Position numbers and translations under genes: made by a program
Shown here: positions 35,031 to 42,528 of the stretch, piece by piece
Layout of the letters: each line of letters opens with the position of its first letter
Position numbering within the stretch: the stretch's first letter is position 1
The notes under the pieces: model-generated
The model's database searches: none
What the model was told of the DNA's origin: nothing
What the model saw: only the letters and a program-made list of their open reading frames with translations
Assembly (NCBI GenBank): GCA_021824175.1
Contig: JAKALP010000012.1
Coordinates: 1 to 64,000 of the forward strand
Reading direction: 5' to 3'
DNA from: Deltaproteobacteria bacterium
GTDB lineage: Bacteria; Desulfobacterota; Desulfobacteria; Desulfobacterales; Desulfosarcinaceae
DNA length: 64,000 nucleotides

Positions 35031-36341
35031 GTGGCAAGGCAAAAATTAACAGCCGGCAGAGTGCGAGACTTTGAATGTCCACATGGAACCGCTCAGGCCT
35101 TCTTGTGGGATTCGGAAGTTCCGGGCCTGGGTGTAAGGGCCACCATGGGGGCCAAGGTCTATATTTTCCAGGGGCGGCTGGTCGGCAAGACCATCCGCGT
35201 GAAGATCGGTGACGTTCGCACCTGGGCCATTGATTCAACCGATACGGCCAAGCCTGGGGCGCGACAAGAGGCCCGGCGACTGCAAGCCATGATCGATCAA
35301 GGCATTGATCCTCGTATTGAAAAAAAAGAGCGCATGGCCGAACAGGAGGCCAAGAGGGTTGAAGTCCAGCGACAGGAAGCCACCCTGGGGGAGGTCTGGC
35401 CGATTTATATTGAAGCCCATGAGCATCGATGGAGCCCCCGCCATCTTGCCGACCATGCGCGCATTGCGCAGGCAGGGGGCGAGAAGGTTAAACGCGGTAA
35501 GGGCAAGACCAGGCCCGGTCCTTTGGCAGCGCTGTTGGGCCTGAAATTGAGTGAGTTGACAACCGTGAGGGTCAAGGCCTGGGCCAATGAGGAAGCAGGC
35601 AAGCGCGGGACGCAGACCCGTATAGCCTTTGACGCCTTGCGGGCTTTCCTCAATTGGTGTGACGATCAACCAGGGTACAAGGGCCTTGCTTCCATCGAGG
35701 CGTGTTCAAGCCGGATCAAGCGGGAAGTCTTGCCCAGGAAGCGGGCCAAAGATGATTGCCTTCAACGTGAGCAGTTGCCGGCTTGGTTCAAAGCGGTCCG
35801 TGGCCTTTATAACCCTGTCATTGCCGCCTACCTTCAATCCCTGCTTTTAACCGGCGCCCGGCGTGAAGAATTGACCCATTTGAAATGGGCCGATGTTGAC
35901 TTCAAATGGAACAGCATGACCATTCACGATAAGGTGGAGGGTGAGCGAACTATCCCCCTGACGCCGTATGTTGCCTCTCTTCTTTCCCAATTGCCACGAC
36001 GCAATCAATGGGTGTTCTCAAGTCCAAGGGCCGAAACCGGCCGCCTTCAAGAGCCCCGCATACCTCATAACCGGGCCTTGGCCGTTGCGGGCATTGAGGG
36101 GCTAACCCTTCATGGCCTTCGGCGATCCTTCGGAACCCTCAGCGAATGGGTGGAAGTCCCGGCCGGGGTGGTCGCTCAGATTATGGGCCACAAACCATCG
36201 GCAACGGCAGAGAAGCACTACCGGCGGCGCCCGCTTGACCTTCTGCGCATGTGGCACGTCAAGATTGAAGCTTGGATGCTCGAACAGGCCGGCATTGCGC
36301 AACCGGAAGCGGACGATACCGGAATTCGTTTGGTAAAGTAG
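35031..36341 (+). CDS. int: tyrosine-type integrase (DUF4102/P4-like)
   Basis: This 436-residue recombinase carries an N-terminal arm-binding domain of the DUF4102 type (LTAGRVRDFECPHGTAQAFLWDSEVPGLGVR). A central SAM-like domain (about residues 110-210) is followed by a catalytic domain with Arg in LTGARREELTHLKW (about 277), HGLRRSF (about 360) and Tyr in ATAEKHYRRR (about 397). The start is GTG at 35031 directly after AGGGGGCAAT. Being next to attL and inside identical att repeats, it is the enzyme for this element. P4-type integrases commonly use tRNA genes. Confidence 0.95.
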   Translation: MARQKLTAGRVRDFECPHGTAQAFLWDSEVPGLGVRATMGAKVYIFQGRLVGKTIRVKIGDVRTWAIDSTDTAKPGARQEARRLQAMIDQGIDPRIEKKERMAEQEAKRVEVQRQEATLGEVWPIYIEAHEHRWSPRHLADHARIAQAGGEKVKRGKGKTRPGPLAALLGLKLSELTTVRVKAWANEEAGKRGTQTRIAFDALRAFLNWCDDQPGYKGLASIEACSSRIKREVLPRKRAKDDCLQREQLPAWFKAVRGLYNPVIAAYLQSLLLTGARREELTHLKWADVDFKWNSMTIHDKVEGERTIPLTPYVASLLSQLPRRNQWVFSSPRAETGRLQEPRIPHNRALAVAGIEGLTLHGLRRSFGTLSEWVEVPAGVVAQIMGHKPSATAEKHYRRRPLDLLRMWHVKIEAWMLEQAGIAQPEADDTGIRLVK

Positions 36342-36385
36342 GTTGATTCCAATCTTGATAATATACTAAAAATGGAATATTGTGC

Positions 36386-36661
36386 ATGTGGCAAGTGATC
36401 TTGAGCAGGAAGGCGAGAAAGCAGGTCGACGAGCTGCCCCGAATAGTGAAAGAAAATCTTTACGCTTTGCTTCGTGACATTGAAGAACATGGCCCAATTC
36501 GGGGTGACTGGCCAAATTATAGTAAACTGAAGCCCGGCCAACACCACTGCCACATTAAGAAGGGCAAGCCTTGTTATGTGGCCGTATGGGAAGAACGTGA
36601 CCGGACAATAAGGTTGATCGAGGTAATTTATGTTGGAACCCATGAAAAAGCACCATACTAA
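36386..36661 (+). CDS. RelE/HigB-type toxin
   Basis: This 91-residue protein has the RelE/ParE fold pattern: MWQVILSRKARKQVDELPRIVKENLYALLRDIEEHGP, the conserved WPNYSKLKPGQHHCHIKKGKPCYVAVWEERD strand segment, and a short C-terminal strand IEVIYVGTHEKAPY. Such toxins cleave mRNA at the ribosome. It precedes and overlaps its antitoxin gene by 32 bases, the HigBA order. The ATG at 36386 is chosen over a TTG two codons earlier because of GGAA eight bases upstream. Confidence 0.85.
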   Translation: MWQVILSRKARKQVDELPRIVKENLYALLRDIEEHGPIRGDWPNYSKLKPGQHHCHIKKGKPCYVAVWEERDRTIRLIEVIYVGTHEKAPY

Positions 36662-36983
36662 AACCATTGAACTTCACCTGCGCGGCCCGGCGGAAAACGC
36701 GGAAAAAGCTACGCAGATCCTTAAAAAGCTCGGTTTCGTGGACACCACGGACAGTGTGCCGTGGCGGGATGCTTTCCTGGAATTCACTGAAGAAGAAGGG
36801 CCGGCGGTCTGCCTGCGTGCCATGCGTCGTCGGGAAGGTCTGACCCAAAAGGAACTATCTGCCCGCGCCGACATTCCCCAGGCTCACATTTCATTGATGG
36901 AGCGAGGCAAGATGCCCATCGGTGTGACCCGAGCCCGGCGGCTTGGGAAGGCCCTGAATGCCGGTTACAAAATTTTTCTGTAA
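36630..36983 (+). CDS. XRE-family antitoxin (HigA-like)
   Basis: This 117-residue protein carries a C-terminal helix-turn-helix (about residues 60-112: LRAMRRREGLTQKELSARADIPQAHISLMERGKMPIGVTRARRLGKAL). The N-terminal 55 residues likely neutralise the toxin. GAGG six bases before the ATG at 36630 supports this start inside the toxin gene. Toxin-first order with overlap is typical of HigBA modules, which maintain mobile elements and may have anti-phage effects. Confidence 0.85.
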   Translation: MLEPMKKHHTKTIELHLRGPAENAEKATQILKKLGFVDTTDSVPWRDAFLEFTEEEGPAVCLRAMRRREGLTQKELSARADIPQAHISLMERGKMPIGVTRARRLGKALNAGYKIFL

Positions 36984-37084
36984 ATAGTTCGTAGTTCGGG
37001 GATAGGTGGACGCACCGAAAAGCCGGTATCCTGGCCGGCCTGCCCCGATCACCAAACCAGGAGGCGCGGCAGGAGGCGCTGAAT

Positions 37085-37897
37085 ATGCCGGATGATTCCC
37101 CCGATTTTTTCCCCGAGTTGAATTTTTCAGTTCTGGCGAGATGGGCCGAAATTAGCTTCACAAAGCACTGCAAAGCAATTCGAAAAATAATATTATACAA
37201 GGTGCCAACTCTTCCCAGTGGCGGATTCATGCACCGAAGGATGGTGCACGGGCAAACCATTATTGATGTGGACTACAGACCGGACACCACAAGCGGCTGC
37301 TATATAGACCTTCATCCCGAGCAGCCGGATGATCCTACCGTTGACGAAGTTCAAGAAAGAGAATCAATGCGGTTTGTACCGGGTAGGGTGAAGAGTGGTA
37401 CTCACAGGTATACCAACTACATACTCTTTTTTGATTTTGAAGAGATTGAACCTGATGATTTAGCGAGTCGGGCTTTGCGCGTCCATATTCAAAACTCGTC
37501 GGATGATTCACAATTCAAGATCGGCCTTTTTTCCGGCCGAGATAATTTTTTTAGACATGGGGCGCCAGCGAATTTCTATAGTGAATGGGAGCTGACAACA
37601 GAACTTCCGCCGGGTGTCAGTGAAAAATATAAGTGGATACTGTTTCAGAAAGAAGGCCACATAGCTAAAGGAAAAAAGATTAATAAACTCAGCAGACCAC
37701 AAACAATAATGGAAGAGTGCCGGAAAATAGCAATAAATATTTGGGAAAATGATAAAACAATCACTATAAAGCAAATGCATGAAAGACCTGAAATACGGGA
37801 GGACTGTGGAGATCGTTATCCCAGTTTAAAGAGATTCCGCGAATGGATGAGACCATGCAACCCTAATCCAAAACGTGGAAGGCGAAAAGGTACATAA
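37085..37897 (+). CDS. hypothetical protein, element cargo
   Basis: This 270-residue soluble protein matches no family I recognise. Visible features are an acidic N-terminus (MPDDSPDFFPELNF), an aromatic-rich middle (YTNYILFFDFEEIEPDDL, NFFRHGAPANFYSEWEL) and a basic end (RPCNPNPKRGRRKGT). The last 70 residues look helical with charged and aromatic residues (IAINIWENDKTITIKQMHERPEIRE) and may bind DNA. It is AT-richer than its neighbours, pointing to recent transfer. Its place between the toxin-antitoxin pair and the replication genes is where satellites often carry defence or accessory genes. Confidence 0.6.
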   Translation: MPDDSPDFFPELNFSVLARWAEISFTKHCKAIRKIILYKVPTLPSGGFMHRRMVHGQTIIDVDYRPDTTSGCYIDLHPEQPDDPTVDEVQERESMRFVPGRVKSGTHRYTNYILFFDFEEIEPDDLASRALRVHIQNSSDDSQFKIGLFSGRDNFFRHGAPANFYSEWELTTELPPGVSEKYKWILFQKEGHIAKGKKINKLSRPQTIMEECRKIAINIWENDKTITIKQMHERPEIREDCGDRYPSLKRFREWMRPCNPNPKRGRRKGT

Positions 37898-37934
37898 GGC
37901 CCCCAAACCCGCCCCCATTCATCCATTTTACCTC

Positions 37935-38055
37935 AATAAATACCCCAAAAATTTTGGGGTATTTATTTTTTTCTCGCATACTTCTTCACGCCAGCATTGA
38001 AAAAGAAATACCCCACTTTTCTTTTGGGGTATTTGTTTGTTTTTCTGGGGTATTT
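37935..38055. promoter_or_regulatory. palindrome and repeated GGGGTATTT boxes upstream of the replication module
   Basis: A perfect palindrome with 16-base arms (AATAAATACCCCAAAA at 37935-37950 and its complement at 37952-37967) is followed by T-rich sequence, so it can terminate the upstream gene. The 9-mer GGGGTATTT recurs at 37956, 38026 and 38047, and its complement AAATACCCC at 37938 and 38006. Five copies within 120 bases suggest an operator or iteron cluster for a regulator of the 38131 operon. Confidence 0.6.
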
Positions 38056-38130
38056 TCTTTCAATAAACTTCATGTGAGAGAGCAGAAAAACAACGCAAGC
38101 CAAACGAACCACACAAGGAGGTAAAACGCC

Positions 38131-38322
38131 ATGAGTCGAGAATTTCTTACCACTGAACAGCTTGCAGCATATCTTAAAATTAAGGCTGCCAGCGTGCGCC
38201 GCGCTCTATGCTTGAACGGCCATTATTTAGGAATTGTGCCGGTCAGACCGGGTAATAATCGTTTGCTTTGGCCGAAAGACGAGGTCGATGAGAAGTTAAC
38301 GACCACTGATTACGTGAAATAG
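38131..38322 (+). CDS. AlpA/MerR-like helix-turn-helix protein (excisionase candidate)
   Basis: This 63-residue DNA-binding protein is of the HTH_17 type: FLTTEQLAAYLKIKAASVRRALCLNGHYLGIVPVRPGNNRLLWPKDEVDEKL, the usual pattern of AlpA-type regulators and excisionases in integrated islands. AGGAGG lies nine bases upstream. It starts the operon with the replication initiator and helicase, and the GGGGTATTT boxes sit directly before it, so it may bind them. A role in excision is inference. Confidence 0.8.
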   Translation: MSREFLTTEQLAAYLKIKAASVRRALCLNGHYLGIVPVRPGNNRLLWPKDEVDEKLTTTDYVK

Positions 38323-38334
38323 TTGGAAACCTAC

Positions 38335-39015
38335 ATGGTTGAAGTGAATCATTGGCGGCGGCTCATCGCTTCAGAGAATGGCCCGAAATCACCAACAACG
38401 CGGTTAATTCTTCACACCCTGGGGGTTCACATGAATCAGGCGGGCGGGTCTTGTTTCCCATCGACAAGGACCTTGGCAGTTGAATGCGGCCTATCTGAGC
38501 GTGTTGTGTGTCGCCATTTGGCAATTGCCGTATGTGAAGGGTGGTTGCTGAGGTCGTCAGCTGGTAAGAGTGGTCAAGCCTGGAAGCGAAATCAGTACCA
38601 AGCTGCGATGCCAAAGGCACTTACCCAAAGTCAGCACCTTACCCAAAAAGGCACTGACGCAAAGTCAGCACCTCACAATGAAGGCACTGACTTTGAGTGC
38701 AAAAAGGCACTTACCCAGAGTCAGTCTAACTATACAATAGAACTATCCAGTAATAAGCCGCGAACCTTTCTTCTGAAAGATCAAACCGAGTTCATAATAG
38801 ATGACCATTTCCTTGGCATACTAAAGAAGACCTATCCCACTTTGAACATCGATGCCGAAATTCAAAAAATTTCCGCTTGGTCCTACTCTAATCCGGCTAA
38901 GCGTAAGAGCAGGGCAGGCGCGATGCGTTTTGTCAACGGCTGGATGCAAAGGGCAGTAAATGACAACGCCAACCGACAACAAGCGCCAACCGTGCCGCGA
39001 GGTTTCGAAATATGA
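38335..39015 (+). CDS. replication initiator-like protein with internal iterons (lambda-O-like arrangement)
   Basis: This 226-residue protein has an N-terminal winged-helix (PTTRLILHTLGVHMNQAGGSCFPSTRTLAVECGLSERVVCRHL, HTH_36-like, about residues 15-80). A repetitive polar linker follows (about 95-130: ALTQSQHLTQKGTD...KKALTQSQ), then a C-terminal domain (about 140-226). The linker DNA is a set of 19-bp direct repeats, as in phage lambda O, whose gene contains the origin. The helicase gene follows with a four-base overlap. ATG at 38335 has GGAA upstream; TTG at 38323 is possible. Initiator function is inferred from layout. Confidence 0.7.
   Translation: MVEVNHWRRLIASENGPKSPTTRLILHTLGVHMNQAGGSCFPSTRTLAVECGLSERVVCRHLAIAVCEGWLLRSSAGKSGQAWKRNQYQAAMPKALTQSQHLTQKGTDAKSAPHNEGTDFECKKALTQSQSNYTIELSSNKPRTFLLKDQTEFIIDDHFLGILKKTYPTLNIDAEIQKISAWSYSNPAKRKSRAGAMRFVNGWMQRAVNDNANRQQAPTVPRGFEI
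38616..38724 (+). repeat. iteron array inside the initiator gene (candidate origin)
   Basis: Four copies of a 19-mer like GGCACTTACCCAAAGTCAG occur at 38616, 38650, 38683 (most diverged) and 38706, with shorter CACC-T-ACCC motifs between them. AT-rich sequence follows (38725-38800). Four iterons next to an AT-rich stretch, all inside the initiator gene, is the layout of the lambda origin. Confidence 0.75.
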
Positions 39016-40304
39016 TGGGCTTACCCCCGCATTCTGAAGAAGTCGAACAGGCTACCCTGGGGGCCGTGCTCCTTGGCGCCGATATGGATGATGCCGAAGG
39101 TTTGACTTCCCGCGACTTCTACAGGTCCGTTCATCAGCATATCTTTACTGCCGTCGAAGAGCTACATCGAAAACGCCAGATCATCAACCAATTCACTGTG
39201 GCAGAGCAGCTACAGGCCATGGGGAAACTGGAAGAGGTAGGCGGGCGCGCTTACCTGGCACAATTGCTTGACTATGTAACCGGTGAGGCCTTCACCGAAT
39301 TGGTTAAGAAAGTATTGGCCTACTCCATCAAGCGGCAGATGATTATTACCCTTGCCAAACACACGGACAAGGTCCACAGTGGCGGCGACGCGAATGAACT
39401 GCTGGACAATGCCCAACGCGATCTTATGGCCATCGGAGCAGACCGGGCGACAGCAGCACCCGAAACCATAGCGGCAACTTGCGATGGCCTTATAGACGAC
39501 TTGGAATCGATCCAGGCCGGACGCCGTGGCCTTGGCCTGCAAACCGGATTCGCAAAGCTGGATGAAGTGACCGGCGGTCTTCAGCCCGGCGAACTCATTT
39601 TACTTGCGGCACGGCCCAGCATGGGCAAGACCGCCCTGGCTTTAATTATAGGCCAGAATGCTGCGGTTGGTGGCAAGCGAGTGCTCTTTTTCTCCCTAGA
39701 GCAGCCCCGAAAACAGCTTGCTTTGCGGTTGCTGGCCCGAGCAACCGGCATTTCTGTTTCGGCATTGCGATCCGGCAAACTATCGCCAGAAGAATGGGAG
39801 AAGATAAACGACGCCCGCGCACAAATAGTAGGCTTGCCCCTTACCATCGATGACCGGTCCGGTTTGCACATCCGCGACATTCAGCGCACAGCGCGGCGCA
39901 TGGCGCGTGATGGGCTTGGCCTTTTGGTGGTTGATTACATTCAGTTGTGCCATGGAGACAGGGCCGAACGTAAAGATCTTGAGGTGGGTCAGATTTCAGC
40001 CGGTTTAAAGTCTCTGGCCAAGGATTTAAATATCCCGGTTTTGGCTCTGTCACAGCTCTCCCGCGAAGTTGAGCGCCGAACAGACAAATGGCCTCAGCTT
40101 TCCGACCTGCGCGAATCCGGCGCTTTAGAGCAAGACGCCGATGTGGTTTGCTTCCTTTACAATCCGAACCGCTACACGAAAGCGGTGCAGGAGCACACTC
40201 AAGCGGCCGAGGTTGAGCTTTTGGTTGAGAAGAACAGGCAGGGCCGCATTGGACACTTCAAGCTGCTGTGGCGAGCTTGGTTGACTTCTTTCGATAACAT
40301 TTAA
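39012..40304 (+). CDS. DnaB-like replicative helicase
   Basis: This 430-residue helicase has the DnaB N-terminal domain (GLPPHSEEVEQATLGAVLLG...) and a RecA-like motor. Walker A is LAARPSMGKTALAL (about residue 200), with FFSLEQPRKQLALRL, the Walker B region LGLLVVDYIQLCHG, ALSQLSREVERRTDKWPQLSDLRESGALEQDADVV and the KNRQGRIGHFKLLW end. It is shorter than chromosomal DnaB (about 460-470). It overlaps the initiator gene by four bases. With the iterons this forms an autonomous replication module. Confidence 0.92.
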   Translation: MMGLPPHSEEVEQATLGAVLLGADMDDAEGLTSRDFYRSVHQHIFTAVEELHRKRQIINQFTVAEQLQAMGKLEEVGGRAYLAQLLDYVTGEAFTELVKKVLAYSIKRQMIITLAKHTDKVHSGGDANELLDNAQRDLMAIGADRATAAPETIAATCDGLIDDLESIQAGRRGLGLQTGFAKLDEVTGGLQPGELILLAARPSMGKTALALIIGQNAAVGGKRVLFFSLEQPRKQLALRLLARATGISVSALRSGKLSPEEWEKINDARAQIVGLPLTIDDRSGLHIRDIQRTARRMARDGLGLLVVDYIQLCHGDRAERKDLEVGQISAGLKSLAKDLNIPVLALSQLSREVERRTDKWPQLSDLRESGALEQDADVVCFLYNPNRYTKAVQEHTQAAEVELLVEKNRQGRIGHFKLLWRAWLTSFDNI

Positions 40305-40319
40305 GGGGGGATTTGGGAC

Positions 40320-40526
40320 ATGTTTGACAGAAAAGCAAATAATAACAAGCGATGCGCCAGCGGTGCCTTCATTGCCATTGATGACTGCGGCTACATTCGG
40401 GAAGTGTTCATCATGGCAGGCGACGACCGGCAGGCCATAGTTGTTCAGGGTGCGCTTGCCAGAATAACACAACCCCAGGCTTGGGGCTGGCTTAGGCGGT
40501 TGCTTGGACGGGGGGCGCCGCATTGA
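40320..40526 (+). CDS. small hypothetical protein of the element
   Basis: This 68-residue protein (MFDRKANNNKRCASGAFIAIDDCGYIREVFIMAGDDRQAIVVQGALARITQ...) starts after a strong GGGGGG ribosome-binding site 15 bases beyond the helicase stop. Two strand-like segments and a basic C-terminus are visible. No family was recognised. Its tight spacing suggests cotranslation with the helicase. Confidence 0.6.
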   Translation: MFDRKANNNKRCASGAFIAIDDCGYIREVFIMAGDDRQAIVVQGALARITQPQAWGWLRRLLGRGAPH

Positions 40527-40547
40527 AGATTTTTTTACCGTGGAAGT

Positions 40548-40988
40548 TTGAGGTCGCCAAATTTGGCGGGCTCAAAAAGCGGCCGCGTGGTTTTTCCCGA
40601 ATATGGGAAAAACCAATTCAGAGGCCAGCCGACCAAGGACTACGTTATAGTTTTCGCCCAAAAGGGCGAAAACCCAAAAGGTGGACGGGCAACCATCGAA
40701 TACCACATCACCATAGACGCGGCCAACGCCAGAGACCTGCATTCCTTCTTGGAGGTCCGAAAGGATTTCTCAGATTGGATTAAATATCAGATCGAGAGGG
40801 CAAGACTTGTGGAAAACCGCGACTTTTTAAAGCTCGCCCAAAAAGGCGAGCTTTCAACCACCGGTCAAACGGGCATAGAATACGTACCTACCAGGGCGAT
40901 TTGGAGGAGTTTGGAGGGGTCGCGTTTGAAACGGAACCCTTTGAGGCCGGGACCCTCAGGGGGAGGGGGTCAATGGGTCCCCCGGTAA
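40548..40988 (+). pseudogene. scrambled AntA/AntB-type antirepressor
   Basis: The 146-residue frame contains an AntA-like core, ARDLHSFLEVRKDFSDWIKYQIERARLVENRDF. The motif that normally follows this core once appears repeatedly: SPNLAGSKSGR; GKNQFRGQPTKDYVIV; FAQKGENPKGGRATIEYHIT; and LAQKGELSTTGQTGIEY. Two or three partial copies lie before the core instead of after it. The only in-frame start at the 5' end is TTG. It looks like recombined fragments of phage antirepressor genes. A second frame (40523-40783) covers the same DNA without protein-like composition. Confidence 0.5.
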
Positions 40989-41040
40989 TACCCTTCAGCG
41001 GTCCGAGCACAGGCAATTTTTGATTTTTAGGGGGGTGTCA

Positions 41041-41397
41041 ATGACGGTAAAAAGTGAAAATCGCGGTGGCAGCCGGAATGGGGCCGGGAGAAAAGCGAAA
41101 CAGATCGACTTTGATGCAAAATTCAAAAAAGAAGTTCTGGCGTCCGTTCGGCGCCTTGAGAAAAAGTATCAGCGCAAGTTTTTAGATGCCATTCTTGAGC
41201 GCGTCTTCAAGAATAATGTGATAGACACGGCGGTTGCTTCTATCTTCAAGCAGTACAGCGAAATTTTTATGGAGAAGAAAACCCAGCCGGCCGGAGATGA
41301 TCAACGCTTACCCTTCACAGGCCCGGCCATCGGACTTCCACCCATGAGGCCGGACCCGGCGCTTGAAATTGTGAAAATCGGGGACAATAGGAAATGA
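41041..41397 (+). CDS. hypothetical phage-like protein with GAGRK N-terminus
   Basis: This 118-residue protein begins MTVKSENRGGSRNGAGRKAKQID, the basic Gly-rich opening common in phage small-terminase and DNA-binding proteins. A helical segment follows (KKEVLASVRRLEKKYQRKFLDAILERVF). GGGGGG lies five bases before the ATG at 41041; a longer start at 41020 is less likely. Its stop overlaps the next ATG by four bases. Small-terminase identity is a guess. Confidence 0.6.
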   Translation: MTVKSENRGGSRNGAGRKAKQIDFDAKFKKEVLASVRRLEKKYQRKFLDAILERVFKNNVIDTAVASIFKQYSEIFMEKKTQPAGDDQRLPFTGPAIGLPPMRPDPALEIVKIGDNRK

Positions 41398-41618
41398 GCA
41401 ACGTGATCGGCCACCTTGCCGGCGTGCTTCGGGGTTATGTGCCATCGCATGAAAGCGAAGGCTATGGCTTTTGCTTTACCTTCACACCCAAAGACTCAAG
41501 AGTCTTATACATATCGTCGTTAATGCACTCTGAATATGTGTTAAATGAAGCAAGAACTTCATTTGAGTCCTTTTTAAAAATACGCACCCTTATGCTTTCT
41601 ATATATGGCCCGCCATAG
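41394..41618 (+). pseudogene. truncated element gene running into the cargo lipoprotein
   Basis: The first 23 codons (MSNVIGHLAGVLRGYVPSHESE...) have an AGGA ribosome-binding site and an ATGA overlap with the upstream gene, as expected of a genuine operon member. From about 41462 the frame is only the antisense of the lipoprotein gene and ends at 41618. I read it as the stump of a gene cut by the insertion of the convergent cargo gene. Confidence 0.5.
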
Positions 41619-42040
41619 TACTTGATTGTGCCATTTGTGGTAACAATATAATCAGCGCTTATTTCCCCATACCCCTGATATGCTTCAACTTTGGTTTCAA
41701 AAGCGCGTGCTGCCTCTAAAGAGGCGGTACTATCGCTTTTCCCTGAATATTGTACTTGGCCTGCTTCTAAAGATAGGTTTTTCTGGCCAGCGTCTACCCC
41801 TTTCGTTATCTCTACATTTTTCCTTGGTGGTGGTGCTATTACTTTAACGCCCGCAGCTATCAATGCAGATTCGGCTTGTTCCGCGCATAATATTTGAGGT
41901 TGATATTGATTAAATGGAAGTACGACAAATTCAGGGGAAGTTGGAACGTCTCTATAAACAACAAAATCTCTTACCAAAGTAGTCCGACATCCAAAGAGCC
42001 CAGGCAAAATCAAAAAGCATAAAATAAGTCTCTTTTTCAT
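41462..42040 (-). CDS. lipoprotein, element cargo
   Basis: This 192-residue lipoprotein has a signal peptide MKKRLILCFLILPGLFGC with lipobox LFGC (Cys18). The mature part (residues about 35-190) has a DUF4136-like feel: VVYRDVPTSPEFVVLPF, ESALIAAGVKVIAPPPR and a C-terminal ECINDDMYKTLESLG. I am not sure of the family. The gene is AT-rich and runs opposite to the rest of the element, directly before attR, a typical place for a late-acquired cargo gene. Function is unknown; outer-membrane location is likely. Confidence 0.75.
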   Translation of the reverse strand: MKKRLILCFLILPGLFGCRTTLVRDFVVYRDVPTSPEFVVLPFNQYQPQILCAEQAESALIAAGVKVIAPPPRKNVEITKGVDAGQKNLSLEAGQVQYSGKSDSTASLEAARAFETKVEAYQGYGEISADYIVTTNGTIKYYGGPYIESIRVRIFKKDSNEVLASFNTYSECINDDMYKTLESLGVKVKQKP

Positions 42041-42412
42041 GTTATCCCCTCACCTCCATAATCATGCCCATCGTTTTGCATACCAGAAGAAGGGCTTTTT
42101 CCAAATCCTCTAAACCGGCGAAAATTTATATCTCAAATCGATTTTCTAATATAGCACATAAATCTTGATGAGATTTTTCATAGGGGCTAAAAATTAATAC
42201 CATTTTAGCAGCCAATTCAAAAAACAACGGTCATGCCTGATGCCGTGCGAAAAGGTGTACTGGCCCCCGATCTATGTTGTTCCCCGTGCCTTGGGCCTTT
42301 GTCTCCCGTAGTGATCAAAACTGCTTACATAGCGCTTACACAAAGCCAAAAAATGCCCAAAATGGGCAAAAAAAGAGGGCTTAGAATCGCTTCTAAGCCC
42401 TTGTTTTTACTA

Positions 42413-42413
<1 letters not shown>
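42041..42413. other. element right end: arm-type site and noncoding DNA
   Basis: The gap holds no supported gene. At 42322-42341 lies TGCTTACATAGCGCTTACAC, matching the attL-side arm site at 34935 in 18 of 20 positions. The terminator at 42365-42401 follows. A frame at 42233-42457 reads through the tRNA and is rejected. Confidence 0.7.
42365..42401 (-). terminator. element-borne terminator for the reconstituted tRNA gene
   Basis: GGGCTTAGAA (42377-42386) pairs with TTCTAAGCCC (42391-42400). On the minus strand a run of seven T follows (TCTTTTTTTGCC); a weaker T-run lies on the plus strand. It sits 13 bases beyond the CCA end of the tRNA, replacing the terminator now stranded at 34721. Confidence 0.85.
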
Positions 42414-42490
<77 letters not shown>

Positions 42491-42528
42491 GCAAGAAAGA
42501 CGACTTATAACTTTTCTGTTCAAACCGG

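Noticed and set aside
36386-36983. toxin-antitoxin pair as a novel system
   Set aside because: RelE-like toxin first with XRE antitoxin is the standard HigBA layout.
40523-40783. 86-codon frame overlapping the antirepressor fragments
   Set aside because: Low protein likeness after the first 30 codons; the other frame holds the AntA motifs.
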